64,000 nucleotides of DNA from Komagataeibacter saccharivorans (GTDB lineage: Bacteria; Pseudomonadota; Alphaproteobacteria; Acetobacterales; Acetobacteraceae). The stretch covers positions 100,450-164,449 of the forward strand of contig NZ_NKTY01000006.1 of assembly GCF_003207825.1 (NCBI RefSeq), written 5' to 3'. Positions 22,995 through 32,677 of the stretch are shown here, piece by piece. The notes under the pieces are model-generated. The model saw only the letters and a list, made by a program, of their open reading frames with translations, ran no database searches and was not told the origin of the DNA. How positions within the stretch are numbered: the first letter of the stretch is position 1; every line of letters begins with the position of its first letter. Position numbers and translations under genes: made by a program.

Positions 22995-24421
22995 CATTCC
23001 GCCCCCAGCGTTTCCAGCCAGCGTGCGGACTGGGCGCGGACGTTATCTGCCGCAGTGCCGCCATGGCTGGTGCGTGACGCGATGGAGGAATCGACATCCA
23101 GCACCGAAAAGATATCTTCGGTAATGCCGGGTTCTTCCGCCTTCATTTCCTCCAGCGTCAGGTCGGCAAGACCCACGCCCTTCGCTTCCGCCTTGCCAAC
23201 AAGCCGTCCGGTTACGTGATGGGCGGTGCGGAACGGCACCCGGAGCACGCGCACCAGCCAGTCGGCCAGATCGGTTGCGGTCGAGAATCCCGACCCCGCA
23301 TAGGCCCGCATCTGCTCCGCATTGACGCTGAGGTCACGGATCATGCCGTCCATCGCAGCAAGGCTGAGTGCCGCGGCATCCGTCGCGGCGAATACGGGTT
23401 CCTTGTCTTCCTGCATGTCCTTGGCATAGGCCAGCGGCAGACCCTTCATGACCGTCAGCAGCCCGACAAGCGCGCCGGTAATGCGCCCACCCTTGGCGCG
23501 GACCAGTTCTGCCGCGTCGGGGTTGCGCTTCTGCGGCATGATGGACGAACCCGTGGTGAAGGCGTCCGACAGACGGATGAAGGAGAAGGGGGCGGAACAC
23601 CAGATCACGATCTCCTCCGCCAGACGGGACAGATGTACCGCCATGATCGACAGTGCTGAGAGGTATTCCAGCGCGAAATCACGGTCGGATACGGCATCGA
23701 GCGAGTTGGCTGTCGGGCGGTCGAAACCAAGGGCGCTGGCCGTCATTTCCCGGTCGATGGGGAAGGAGGTCCCTGCCAGGGCTGCGGACCCCAGTGGCGA
23801 TTCATTCAGCCTGCGCCGGGCATCCAGCAGCCGCCCCCGGTCGCGCGCCAGCATTTCCACATAGGCCATAAGGTGATGGCCAAAGGTCACGGGCTGGGCG
23901 GTCTGCAGGTGGGTGAAGCCGGGCATGGGGGTGGCAGCATGTTCCGCTGCGCGCCGCGCCAGTGCGCGCATGAGGGATGCGGCCTGCTGGTCAAGACCAT
24001 CAATGGCGTCGCGTACCCACAGGCGGAAATCGGTCGCCACCTGATCGTTGCGTGACCGCGCGGTATGCAGGCGCTTGCCAGCCTCGCCAATCCGGTCGGA
24101 CAGGCGGGCTTCGATATTCATGTGAATATCTTCCAGCGCCGTGCTGAATTCGAACGTGCCCGCCGCGATCTCGCGCCCGATTTCATCCAGCCCTTCGGTA
24201 ATGGCGCGGGCATCGGCGTCGGAAATGATGCCGGTTCTGGCCAGCATGGCGGCATGGGCCTTGGAACCCGCGATATCCTGCCGCCATAATGCCTGGTCAA
24301 AGCCGATCGAGGCATTGATGTCCTGCATGATCGCGGCCGGCCCCCCGGCGAAGCGCCCGCCCCACTGCGCGTTTGCTTTCTGCGCGTCCTGATCCGTCAG
24401 CTTTTTCGCGTTCCCCGGCAT
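22994..24421 (-). CDS. argH: Argininosuccinate lyase
   Basis: Last step of arginine synthesis: splits argininosuccinate into arginine and fumarate. The 475-residue product belongs to the fumarase/aspartase superfamily and has the signature [12 protein letters not shown] with the catalytic serine loop, [15 protein letters not shown] and [15 protein letters not shown]. The start is the ATG at 24421 ([11 protein letters not shown]). It is probably the first gene of argH-lptM, whose coupling to lysA is broken by the opposed cdd. Confidence 0.97.
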   Translation of the reverse strand: MPGNAKKLTDQDAQKANAQWGGRFAGGPAAIMQDINASIGFDQALWRQDIAGSKAHAAMLARTGIISDADARAITEGLDEIGREIAAGTFEFSTALEDIHMNIEARLSDRIGEAGKRLHTARSRNDQVATDFRLWVRDAIDGLDQQAASLMRALARRAAEHAATPMPGFTHLQTAQPVTFGHHLMAYVEMLARDRGRLLDARRRLNESPLGSAALAGTSFPIDREMTASALGFDRPTANSLDAVSDRDFALEYLSALSIMAVHLSRLAEEIVIWCSAPFSFIRLSDAFTTGSSIMPQKRNPDAAELVRAKGGRITGALVGLLTVMKGLPLAYAKDMQEDKEPVFAATDAAALSLAAMDGMIRDLSVNAEQMRAYAGSGFSTATDLADWLVRVLRVPFRTAHHVTGRLVGKAEAKGVGLADLTLEEMKAEEPGITEDIFSVLDVDSSIASRTSHGGTAADNVRAQSARWLETLGAE

Positions 24422-24613
24422 CCTGTGTTCCAGCTACCCCAAGTGTGATGAAGGATTATATATGGCATCATGCCATGGCAGCCGCACCCTACCGGTGTGA
24501 TGCGTCCGACACAATCTTTGCTGTGGCCCGTTGCTCAGGTGCATCCGTCCTGTCATGCAGGGGGAGGGTTGCGGCGTGGGGTCTTTTACTCATGCCGTGG
24601 GGACTGTAGGGTC

Positions 24614-25501
24614 ATGTTTCAACCCGCCCATGGCATAGGACGCCCCGCCACAATGCAGCATGCAGCCCCTGCGCAAGAGCCGTCACGTCTGCTGACGCAG
24701 GATGATCCGGCACCCGTCATCCAGTTCGGCACCTCGGCCATCGGGGCGCAGGCGCTCCCTCCCGGTCTGCCTTTCGTGCTGGTCAGCGACCATGCCGGTC
24801 GCGCCATTCCCGCCACGCTGGGCGATATGGGCGTAAGCGACCGGGACCGGGATCGTCATATCGCCTGTGATATCGGCATGGCCGAAACCGGGCGGCTGCT
24901 GGCGCAGGAACTGGACTGTGTCCTGATCGAACAGGCGTATTCCCGCCTTGTCATTGACTGTAACCGTGCGCCGGGACATCCGACATCCATCGTGCGGCAT
25001 AGTGATGGCACGGTCGTGCCCGGCAATGCCGACATTACCGCCCATGAGGAAGGCCGCAGGGTAGAGGAGATATTCCTGCCCTATCACCAGCGGATCGGGG
25101 CCGAACTTTCCGCCCGTCTGGATGCGGGCCTGCCCGTGGTGCTGATTTCCCTGCACAGTTTTACCGACCGCATGAACGGGCAGGCGAGGCCATGGCATAC
25201 GGGGGTTCTGCACAACCGTAACCCGGCCTTCGGGCTGCGGGTGCGCGACCTGCTGCGTGCGGAAGAGGGACTGGTTGTGGGAAGCAACGAACCCTATGCC
25301 CTGACGGATGTGAGCGATTATACCGTGCCGGTCCATGCCGAAGGGCGCGGCCTACCCTATCTTGAAATCGAGATCCGGCAGGACCTGATTTCCGGGCCGG
25401 AGGGGCAGGCGGAATGGGCGACGCGGCTTGCGCGTATCCTGCCGCAGGCATGGCAGGAGTTCAGCGGTCAGGCCATGGGCGCGCGTAAACAGACAGCCTG
25501 A
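24614..25501 (+). CDS. N-formylglutamate amidohydrolase family protein
   Basis: Zinc-dependent hydrolase family (HutG-like), whose founding member splits N-formylglutamate. The 295-residue product has VSDHAGRAIP (metal-binding His), the YSRLVIDCNR segment, LISLHSFTD and YLEIEIRQDL at the positions typical of the family. No other histidine-degradation genes are nearby, so the true substrate is unknown. The frame opens far upstream (24470). The ATG at 24614 sits after GTAGGG, while ATG 24653 would also keep the whole domain. Its stop overlaps aroE (TGATG), which suggests cotranslation. Confidence 0.82.
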   Translation: MFQPAHGIGRPATMQHAAPAQEPSRLLTQDDPAPVIQFGTSAIGAQALPPGLPFVLVSDHAGRAIPATLGDMGVSDRDRDRHIACDIGMAETGRLLAQELDCVLIEQAYSRLVIDCNRAPGHPTSIVRHSDGTVVPGNADITAHEEGRRVEEIFLPYHQRIGAELSARLDAGLPVVLISLHSFTDRMNGQARPWHTGVLHNRNPAFGLRVRDLLRAEEGLVVGSNEPYALTDVSDYTVPVHAEGRGLPYLEIEIRQDLISGPEGQAEWATRLARILPQAWQEFSGQAMGARKQTA

Positions 25502-26379
25502 TGGAAAAGATAATGGAACAGAGGCCGCGTATCGACGGGCATACCCTTCTGGCCGGGGTGATCGGCTGGCCGGTGGCGCATTCGCGTTCCCCGCTCATGC
25601 ATAATTTCTGGCTGGAAAAAAGTGGCGTCAATGGGGTGTATGTGCCCCTGCCGGTGGCGCCGGGGCAGTTTGAGACCGCCGTGCATGGCCTGCGGGCGGC
25701 CGGTTTCCGGGGCGTGAACGTGACCATCCCGCATAAGGAGGCGGCCTACCGGATCGTGGACCGGCTGGACCGTTCGGCTGAACGCTCCGGTTCGGTCAAT
25801 ACGCTGGTCTTCGCCGAAAACGGGACGATTGAAGGATATTCCACCGATGGTGACGGTTTCGTCGCCAATGTCGAGGCGCATGGCATTGAAGTCGCGGGCG
25901 GCCGTGCCCTGCTGCTGGGGGCTGGCGGCGCGGCGCGCGCCATTGCCGCAAGCCTGCTGGACCGGGGGGTGAAGGTCATTGTCGCCAACCGCACCCGTGC
26001 GCGTGCGCAGGTGCTTGCGGCCTCCCTTGACGGGATAGAGGTGATTGACTGGGAACAGGCCGGGCAGGCCCTTCCGTCATGCACGCTTCTGGTCAATACG
26101 ACCTCCATCGGCATGGAAGGGGTGGCCGACGGGGCTTTCCCGTTCAGCCTGGAACAGGCCAGCCCTGATCTTGTGGTATGTGATATTGTCTATGTGCCAC
26201 GACAGACGGGCCTGCTGGAACAGGCTGCCGCACGGGGGCTGCGCACGGTTGATGGGCTGGGTATGCTGATCCATCAGGCCGGGGAAGGCTTTCGCAAATG
26301 GTTCGGCGCGATGCCGGACATGGGACCGGAGGTCGAAGCCCTGCTGGATGCCGATCTGCGGCGTGCCCGCGCGGGCTGA
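25501..26379 (+). CDS. aroE: Shikimate dehydrogenase (NADP+)
   Basis: Reduces 3-dehydroshikimate to shikimate in the aromatic amino acid pathway. The 292-residue product carries GWPVAHSRSPLMHNFW (substrate-binding Ser pair), NVTIPHKEAA with the catalytic lysine, the NADP Rossmann loop LLGAGGAARAI and NRTRARAQ. The C-terminal GLGMLIHQAGEGF is intact. An alternative ATG lies at 25513. It forms a tight run with coaE (11 bp) and dnaQ. Confidence 0.95.
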   Translation: MEKIMEQRPRIDGHTLLAGVIGWPVAHSRSPLMHNFWLEKSGVNGVYVPLPVAPGQFETAVHGLRAAGFRGVNVTIPHKEAAYRIVDRLDRSAERSGSVNTLVFAENGTIEGYSTDGDGFVANVEAHGIEVAGGRALLLGAGGAARAIAASLLDRGVKVIVANRTRARAQVLAASLDGIEVIDWEQAGQALPSCTLLVNTTSIGMEGVADGAFPFSLEQASPDLVVCDIVYVPRQTGLLEQAAARGLRTVDGLGMLIHQAGEGFRKWFGAMPDMGPEVEALLDADLRRARAG

Positions 26380-26390
26380 TCGGACGGGCA

Positions 26391-27020
26391 ATGCGCGTAC
26401 TCGGGCTTACCGGCGGGATCGGTATGGGCAAGTCCACGACCGCCGCCATGCTGGAACGGGCGGGCGTGCGGCTGTTCGATGCCGATGCCGTGGTCCGCGC
26501 CCTTCAGGCCCCGCATGGGCGTGCGCTGCCTGCCATTGAAAATCTGGTGCCCGGTTCCGTGCAGGACAATGTGCTGGACCGGTCGGCATTGCGGCGCGCG
26601 GCCCTGTCCGATCCGGCTGTCATGCGCGGGCTGGAGAAAATCATCCATCCCATGGTCAGTGCGGCGCGGCGGCAGTTCCTGCAGCGCGCCCGGCGTGATG
26701 GATGCCGCTGGGTGGTGCTGGACATTCCGCTGCTGTTTGAAACTGGGGCGGAGCGGTTGTGTGACCGTGTCGCGGTCGTCAGTGCGCCTGCACCAGTGCA
26801 GCGCGCGCGCGTGCTGCGCCGTGGGCGGATGACACCGGCCCAGATCGATGCAGTGCTGGCGCGGCAGATGCCCGACCGGCTGCGACGGCGTAAGGCGGAT
26901 GTGATTATTGAAACCGGCCTGTCACGTTTCAATACGGTGCGACAGGTCCGGCGGCTGTTGCGCGCCATGCGTGAAGATACGCCCATCGCATGGGCGCAGG
27001 CCAGAAGGAAGTCAGCATGA
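26391..27020 (+). CDS. coaE: Dephospho-CoA kinase
   Basis: Final step of coenzyme A synthesis: phosphorylates the 3'-hydroxyl of dephospho-CoA. The 209-residue product begins MRVLGLTGGIGMGKSTTA, with the P-loop at residues 8-15, then DADAVVRAL, and the CoaE lid and binding segments VVLDIPLLFE and RQMPDRLRRRKADVII. The start was placed at the ATG at 26391 because the P-loop should be within 10 residues of the N-terminus. It overlaps dnaQ by ATGA. Confidence 0.95.
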   Translation: MRVLGLTGGIGMGKSTTAAMLERAGVRLFDADAVVRALQAPHGRALPAIENLVPGSVQDNVLDRSALRRAALSDPAVMRGLEKIIHPMVSAARRQFLQRARRDGCRWVVLDIPLLFETGAERLCDRVAVVSAPAPVQRARVLRRGRMTPAQIDAVLARQMPDRLRRRKADVIIETGLSRFNTVRQVRRLLRAMREDTPIAWAQARRKSA

Positions 27021-27697
27021 AGCGTTCCATCCTGTTCGATACGGAAACCACCGGGCTTGATCCGCTCAAGGGTGACCGCGTGATTGAAATCGCGGCGCTG
27101 GAACTGATGGGCGACCTGCCCACCGGCAACAACTTCCATGTGCTGATCGATCCCGAACGGGACGTGCCCGAGGAAGCATCCCGCGTGCATGGCTTCACCC
27201 GTGCCGACCTTGAGGGAAAGCCCAAATTTGCCGAGATCGCAAAAGGGTTTCTGGATTTCGTCGGCGATGATGCCCTGATCGCGCATAACGCACGCTTCGA
27301 CTTCGGCTTCCTTAATGCGGAGCTTGGGCGGGCCGGGCTGCCGGAACTCGACATGGGGCGCATGGTCGATACGCTGGACATGGCGCGCGAACGCTTTCCC
27401 GGCATGCCCAACAGCCTCGATGCCCTGTGCCGCCGCTTTTCCATCGACCTGTCCGAACGTACGACCCATAACGCCCTGCTGGACTGTCGGCTTCTGGCCG
27501 CCGTCTATCTGGAGCTGACCGGTGGCAGGCAGCGCGGGCTGGGGCTGGCGGTGGAAGAAGGCAGTGGCGGCATCGCCACCTATACCTATGCGCGTCCCGC
27601 AGGTCACCAGCCGGTGCGTGTCCAGCCGACGGAAGCGGAAATCGAGGCCCATCAGGCATTTGTGAAGCGATTATCCGATCCGCTGTGGCTGGCATGA
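27017..27697 (+). CDS. dnaQ: DNA polymerase III epsilon subunit (3'-5' proofreading exonuclease)
   Basis: Proofreading exonuclease of the replicative polymerase. The 226-residue product has the DEDDh motifs: Exo I FDTETTGLDP, Exo II HNARFDFGFLN and Exo III with His and Asp in THNALLDCRLLA. The ATG at 27017 is coupled to coaE, with an AGAAGGAAG site upstream. The C-terminal alpha-binding tail is present. The order aroE-coaE-dnaQ is common in alphaproteobacteria. Confidence 0.95.
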   Translation: MKRSILFDTETTGLDPLKGDRVIEIAALELMGDLPTGNNFHVLIDPERDVPEEASRVHGFTRADLEGKPKFAEIAKGFLDFVGDDALIAHNARFDFGFLNAELGRAGLPELDMGRMVDTLDMARERFPGMPNSLDALCRRFSIDLSERTTHNALLDCRLLAAVYLELTGGRQRGLGLAVEEGSGGIATYTYARPAGHQPVRVQPTEAEIEAHQAFVKRLSDPLWLA

Positions 27698-27791
27698 GGA
27701 TACGGCATGTAACAAAGGGTTGGTCAGCCAGCCCGTCTGGGTTAGGGTCGGGACGTTAATCGTACCGGATGTCTTGAACAGGAAGAGAGCA

Positions 27792-30134
27792 TTGTCCACG
27801 GACGAGATTGTCGATCCCACGATTGCCCCTTCCGATCAGTTCAGGCGCTTCCTGCTCCATATCGGTATTCCGGTGGCCGGCGTCGTTTCGGTCATCGCCG
27901 TTATTGCTGGCGTAGGGTGGCATTCCTACCGCACGGTGCGCACCGGCGCCCTTGCGCTTACGCATGACCTGCTGGTCAGCCAGCAGGACTATATCGCCAA
28001 GGAAGTCAGTTCCTTCCTCATGCCCGCTTCGGCGGGGGCGATCGTGGCGCGGGACATGCTTGAACACGGCGCACCCGCGGTCGAACAGAAGATATTCAAT
28101 GCCTACAGCAGTACCATGCTGCGCAACGTACCACAGATCCAGTCTTTCTATCTGGCCGACAGTGATGGCAATTTCAGTGAACTGGAGCGTGGGCCGGACG
28201 GACAGGGTGTAGCCATTACAACCCTGCAGAACCCCGGAACGGACAACTCGGTCTTTGCGCATGAACAGCGCGACGCGCAGGGCAAGACCGTCCGGCAATG
28301 GCAGACCCCGTCGAAACAGTATGATCCGCGCGGGCACGGATGGTTCACCGATACGATCAAGGCGGGACGCGAATACTGGACCCACCCTTACCTTGTGGAA
28401 ATGACCCGGGAACTGACGCTAACGGCGGCGGTCCCGTACAAGGGGCTGGATAACAAGACCTATGTCTATGCCATCAACCTCTCGCTCGACCATCTGAACA
28501 GCTTCCTCAATTCGCTCAAGATCGGTCAGAGCGGCAACGCCATCCTGATGGATCATGACGGGCATGTTCTGGCCGGACACGCCATGAAGGAAACGCTGGC
28601 CAGAGCCAATGGCGACCCGCTGAAGATGGTGCTCGATCCCAGCCAGTTCCCGGTCATGAGCAAGGCATTCGACCAGTACCGGGTTCATGGTTATGGCGCG
28701 CGCACCGTCCGCGTGAAGAACCGGAACTATGTCACCATCACGGCCAACCTGCCGGTGGGGACGGATAGCTGGGTGCTGCTGCTGGTCGCGCCGGAAGATG
28801 ATTTTTCGCGCTTCGCCATGGCGGACGGGCGGCAGAACCTGCTGTTCTCCATCCTCGTGGTGCTGATGGCGTCGGGGCTGGGTTTCCTGCTGTTCCTTCA
28901 GGCCCGCAGGGGCGAGCGCATGCACCGTCAGATCGAGCAGGCGCATGCCGTGGCCAACTATGAAAGCCATGCCCTGCAATCCGTTGCGGCCTATCCCGAA
29001 CTGTTCAATCCCGAAGATAATGCCCTGATCCTGACCGAGGCACTGGCCGATCAGTCGCTGGCCCGGCGTGCTGCCATATGGCGTATCCTGCATGACGGGC
29101 ACACCCTGATGTGCATCGATTCCTACGACCGGCAGCAGGACGTGCATTCCGGTGGCTTTGAAATGGCCACCACGGATCTCAAGAGCTTCTTTGATTCCGT
29201 ATCCCACGGGGATGCGCTGGTCATAGCCAGCGCGGCGGATGATGACCGTACGTCCGCCTTCTACCGGGTCTATATGCGCGCCTTCGGCAGCAGGGCGCTG
29301 TTCTGCAATCCCATTCTGGGTAGCAGCGGGCCGGTAGGCGTCATCACGCTGGAAGATGCGCCGCGGGCGGAAATGGTCTCCCATTTCGTGGACATGATCG
29401 CCGGTGTGGCTGCCGCCCGTTTTTCCGCGCAGCATTATACGGCCGTAGCTGCGGCAAGGGAAGAACTGGAGTCCGAACCCACGGCGGAGGAAGAACCACG
29501 CGACCCTAGCCAGGGTTTCCTTCTGCAACCCGCCGCCATGACGGCGGAAGGTCAGCCGTCCGCGACGGACATGACCAAGGTGGACGGATTCTATCCCGCC
29601 GTGGCCATCATGGTCATCAGCCTGTCGGACATCGTGATGACGGCGCAGGACGATCCGACCGCGAATATCAAGCTGATCGATACCATGGCGGGGATATTGC
29701 AGGATATCGCCCATCAGTGCGGGCTGTATTCCATCCGTATGCTGGGGCATCGCGTGGTCTGCGTTGCGGGCTGTTCGCGTGTGCCGGACAAGGGGGCCGC
29801 GTATCGCATGGCCAACGCCGCGCTCATGATGCGTGAAAGCACGCTGTCCATGCTGGCGAAGGAAGACATGGACCCGGTTTTCCGTATCGGTATTGATGTC
29901 GGGCCGGTATTTGGCGGCATGCTGGGCAAGGAACCGCAGGCATTCAACCTGTGGGGCGACGCCATGGGCATGGCCGAGATGATGGCGCAGGGCGCGCCGG
30001 ATGTGGGCACCATTCAGGTATCGGAAGAAGTGTATGTCGCCCTGCGGCAGAATTTCCTGTTCCGTGAGCGTGGACGCTTCTTTATCCCCGGTGTCGGTCT
30101 GACCCGTACCTATGTGCTGGCCGGACGGCGATGA
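27792..30134 (+). CDS. Membrane sensor with degenerate nucleotidyl cyclase-like domain
   Basis: A 780-residue membrane protein. Order: TM helix (about 22-43), extracytoplasmic Cache-like sensor (about 60-340; YDPRGHGWFTDTIKAG and TLTAAVPY are dCache hallmarks), second TM (about 348-370), GAF-like region (about 405-550), and a C-terminal class III cyclase fold (about 599-775). In the cyclase domain the first metal Asp is kept (SLSDI). The second metal site normally reads GD but is GH (RMLGHRV), and the transition-state Asn and Arg in the WGDxxNxxxR segment are replaced (WGDAMGMAEM). It is probably catalytically inactive. The TTG start at 27792 is preferred for its AGGAAGAG site. It overlaps the permease gene by ATGA. 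Confidence 0.8.
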   Translation: MSTDEIVDPTIAPSDQFRRFLLHIGIPVAGVVSVIAVIAGVGWHSYRTVRTGALALTHDLLVSQQDYIAKEVSSFLMPASAGAIVARDMLEHGAPAVEQKIFNAYSSTMLRNVPQIQSFYLADSDGNFSELERGPDGQGVAITTLQNPGTDNSVFAHEQRDAQGKTVRQWQTPSKQYDPRGHGWFTDTIKAGREYWTHPYLVEMTRELTLTAAVPYKGLDNKTYVYAINLSLDHLNSFLNSLKIGQSGNAILMDHDGHVLAGHAMKETLARANGDPLKMVLDPSQFPVMSKAFDQYRVHGYGARTVRVKNRNYVTITANLPVGTDSWVLLLVAPEDDFSRFAMADGRQNLLFSILVVLMASGLGFLLFLQARRGERMHRQIEQAHAVANYESHALQSVAAYPELFNPEDNALILTEALADQSLARRAAIWRILHDGHTLMCIDSYDRQQDVHSGGFEMATTDLKSFFDSVSHGDALVIASAADDDRTSAFYRVYMRAFGSRALFCNPILGSSGPVGVITLEDAPRAEMVSHFVDMIAGVAAARFSAQHYTAVAAAREELESEPTAEEEPRDPSQGFLLQPAAMTAEGQPSATDMTKVDGFYPAVAIMVISLSDIVMTAQDDPTANIKLIDTMAGILQDIAHQCGLYSIRMLGHRVVCVAGCSRVPDKGAAYRMANAALMMRESTLSMLAKEDMDPVFRIGIDVGPVFGGMLGKEPQAFNLWGDAMGMAEMMAQGAPDVGTIQVSEEVYVALRQNFLFRERGRFFIPGVGLTRTYVLAGRR

Positions 30135-31027
30135 CGGATATTCCCACCTCAGGGCAGGCCAGCATGCCCCAGGGCGGGCAGACACCCGGCATGGGACCGT
30201 CGGAGCCTGATAAGGCGGGCCGCGTCATGCTGGTGTTGCGGCGTTTTGCGCCGTGGCTTGCCAGTATCGGACGCCTGACGCGCCATCAGGTCCGTTTCAC
30301 GCTACTGCTGATCGGGGCGGGTTGGGGCACGCTGCGCGAAAGCCTGCGGCCCAATTCATGGCGCAGGCCGGTTATCTATGAATTCCGGGCGACCCTGCGG
30401 CAGGTCGTCGGCGGCGGTTTCCTCAGCATTGTGGTCACGGCCACGCTGACCGGCCTCATGGTCGTGTCGCAGGCTGCGTACTGGCTGGGCTATGCCGGCA
30501 TGGCGCAGATGACCGGGTCCATCCTTGTTTCCGTTCTGGTGCGCGAAATCTCGCCCATCCTTGTGGGGATCATCCTTATGGGGCGTAGTGGCATGCTGTG
30601 CCTGACGGAAATCGGGATGCTGGTGCTGGGTGGCGAAGTGCGCGGCCTGCAGGCGCGGGGGATCGATCCGTTTCTGGCGCTGGTCATGCCGCGCACCTTT
30701 GCCTTCACGGTCGGGGGCTTCACGCTGGGGATGATCTTCTCGGTCGTGTCGCTGCTCATGGGGTTCATGGTGGCGCATGCGAGCGGGGCCATCACATCCT
30801 CGGTCTGGACGTTCTTTTTCAACGTTCTCGGGGCCATGACCACGTGGGATTACCTGATCATTCCGCTTAAATTCGTGCTGGTCGGCTTCTTCGTCGGGCT
30901 GGGCGCGTGCATTTCAGGGCTGACCGTCAGCAGCAATGACACCATGGCCAGCATCATGCCGCGTGGTTTTGCGCGCGGGATCATGCTGGTGCTGGTGGTC
31001 AATATCCTCTTCATGCTGGATTTCTGA
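30131..31027 (+). CDS. MlaE-family ABC transporter permease
   Basis: Inner-membrane permease of the Mla/Mce lipid-transport type. The 298-residue product has a hydrophilic N-terminal extension of about 60 residues, then five or six hydrophobic helices with the MlaE-family segments VTATLTGLMVVSQ, VREISPILVGIILMGRSG and LGGEVRGLQARGIDP. Conserved Arg and Glu residues that line the coupling helix are present. It is coupled to the sensor gene upstream (ATGA) and lies 2 bp before the ATPase-like gene. The substrate is presumably a phospholipid or other membrane lipid, by family. Confidence 0.88.
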   Translation: MTDIPTSGQASMPQGGQTPGMGPSEPDKAGRVMLVLRRFAPWLASIGRLTRHQVRFTLLLIGAGWGTLRESLRPNSWRRPVIYEFRATLRQVVGGGFLSIVVTATLTGLMVVSQAAYWLGYAGMAQMTGSILVSVLVREISPILVGIILMGRSGMLCLTEIGMLVLGGEVRGLQARGIDPFLALVMPRTFAFTVGGFTLGMIFSVVSLLMGFMVAHASGAITSSVWTFFFNVLGAMTTWDYLIIPLKFVLVGFFVGLGACISGLTVSSNDTMASIMPRGFARGIMLVLVVNILFMLDF

Positions 31028-31029
31028 CC

Positions 31030-31725
31030 ATGACAGCCAATGCACCCCTGCTGGAACTGCGCGACGTTGTGCCCACCTTCGAGGAGAGCGGGCTTATGCC
31101 CGCACCTTACAACCTGCGCATCATGCCCGGCGAATGCGTGGTCATCGACTGCCGTGATGAAAACCGCGCTGCCGTATTTGCAGATCTGTGCACGGGCATG
31201 ATTTCACTCAGCCAGGGTAGCATCCGGTTCATGGGGCTGGACTGGACCACGTTACGCGACAGGCAGCTTAATGCACTGCGGGGCCGTATTGGCCGTATTT
31301 CACGCAGTGGAAGCTGGCTGAACCTGTTCGGCACGCATCTCAACATCATGCTGCCGCACCTGTACCATACCAACGACCCGCTGGATAACGTGGTTGAACA
31401 TGCCACCGAACTGGGCCGCAGGTTCGGTTTTCCCGGCCTGCCGATTACGGCGCCGGACCGGCTTTCGGCAGCGGATCAGGCGCGGGCGGCATGTGTAAGG
31501 GCATTCCTCGGCCGGCCCGACCTGCTGGTGCTGGAAGACATATCCGACGTGCTGCCTGAAGAAAATGTGCTGCCGTTTTTTGAAATGATGACCGCAGCAC
31601 GCGACCGGGGGTGTGGCGTGCTATGGTTTGTCCGCTCCGCGGTCGCGTGGCGTGAGTATCGCAAGGCGGTCAATCTCCACATGCGCCTTCTCGATGAAGG
31701 TCTTTTTCCCATGCGGGTGATGTAA
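31030..31725 (+). CDS. Degenerate ABC ATPase-like protein lacking Walker A
   Basis: A 231-residue protein in the slot where MlaF belongs, with the overall outline of an ABC ATPase. However, the P-loop position (residues 39-48) reads IDCRDENRAA, with no GxxGxGK(S/T). The signature motif is LSAADQ (145-150) rather than LSGGQ, the Walker B end is LLVLED (165-170) instead of LLLLDE, and no switch His is seen in GVLWFVRS. ATP hydrolysis is therefore unlikely. The frame is intact and overlaps MlaD by one base (TAATG), so this is a maintained gene, not a broken one. It may scaffold the permease or pair with an ATPase encoded elsewhere. Confidence 0.8.
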   Translation: MTANAPLLELRDVVPTFEESGLMPAPYNLRIMPGECVVIDCRDENRAAVFADLCTGMISLSQGSIRFMGLDWTTLRDRQLNALRGRIGRISRSGSWLNLFGTHLNIMLPHLYHTNDPLDNVVEHATELGRRFGFPGLPITAPDRLSAADQARAACVRAFLGRPDLLVLEDISDVLPEENVLPFFEMMTAARDRGCGVLWFVRSAVAWREYRKAVNLHMRLLDEGLFPMRVM

Positions 31726-32675
31726 TGGTCCAGAAACAACAGTCAGACGGAATCCGGCAGCTTGTGCGTGTCCGTTACGCCGATGAATGGGTGGGTATTC
31801 TTGTCCTGCTGTCGCTTGTCATCCTGTTCGGCGCGGTGATTGAAGCCGGTGTGCTCCATGACTGGCTGCGACCTGCGGGCAGGCTGAGGATCGTGCTGCC
31901 TGAAAATGGCGTAAGCGGCCTTGCCGTGGGCGATGATCTGGAGGTGATGGGCATTCACGCGGGCACCGTGCGTCGCGTGCGCATCAATCCGTCGGGCGGC
32001 ATGTATGCGATTGCGGAGATCGATCCCGATATCGAACCCTATATCCGTCATGACAGTTCGGCCATCATCCGCAAGCGTTTTGTCGTGGCCGGCGCGACCT
32101 ATATCGACATCTCGCGCGGGGCGGGTGAAAAGCTGGACTGGAGCTACGCGGTGCTGAGCGCCACAAATGCCCCCAACCCGGCGGATACCATTACCCAGAC
32201 CTTCAGCGATATCCGTGACCGCGTCATTCCCGTTCTGGATAATGCCCAGCACATGATGGCGACGCTGGACGCCACCATTACGGACATGCATGCGGGCAAG
32301 GGCTCCATCGGGCGGCTTATGACCAATGATGACCTGATCCGTCAGGCCGAGCAGATGATCACCACGCTCGATGCCACGGTCAGCCAGCTTGCGCCGATTG
32401 AAAAGCAGCTTGCAGGCGTCATGGACAAGGCCAGTGCCAGCATGACCAACGTGCAGAAGGCGACGGGCGACCTGAGCAACGCAACGCCCGCCATCACCCA
32501 TAACCTGCAGGATGCCAGCCAGCAGCTTCCGGTGCTTCTGGTGCAGGCGCAGTCCACCGCTGCCAGCCTGCAGAAGCTGGTCGACCAGATGCGGGGGCTG
32601 TGGATACTGGGTGGTAATGGAAACAAGGCGAAGCATGGCCATGCCCGCCTGCCAGCGCAGAAGGTGCAGCCGTGA
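31725..32675 (+). CDS. MlaD/MCE-domain lipid-binding protein
   Basis: Periplasmic membrane-anchored MCE protein of a lipid ABC system. The 316-residue product has a short cytoplasmic N-terminus, one TM helix (about 22-43, ILVLLSLVILFGAVIEAG), a single MCE domain (about 52-130 with GLAVGDDLEVMGIHAGTV and GATYIDI), then a long helical tail with heptad-like Leu/Ala spacing (about 150-290) that could form the hexamer channel or bridge. It is longer than E. coli MlaD (183 residues) because of that tail. It overlaps the ATPase-like gene and ends 2 bp before the lipoprotein. Confidence 0.87.
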   Translation: MVQKQQSDGIRQLVRVRYADEWVGILVLLSLVILFGAVIEAGVLHDWLRPAGRLRIVLPENGVSGLAVGDDLEVMGIHAGTVRRVRINPSGGMYAIAEIDPDIEPYIRHDSSAIIRKRFVVAGATYIDISRGAGEKLDWSYAVLSATNAPNPADTITQTFSDIRDRVIPVLDNAQHMMATLDATITDMHAGKGSIGRLMTNDDLIRQAEQMITTLDATVSQLAPIEKQLAGVMDKASASMTNVQKATGDLSNATPAITHNLQDASQQLPVLLVQAQSTAASLQKLVDQMRGLWILGGNGNKAKHGHARLPAQKVQP

Positions 32676-32677
32676 TC

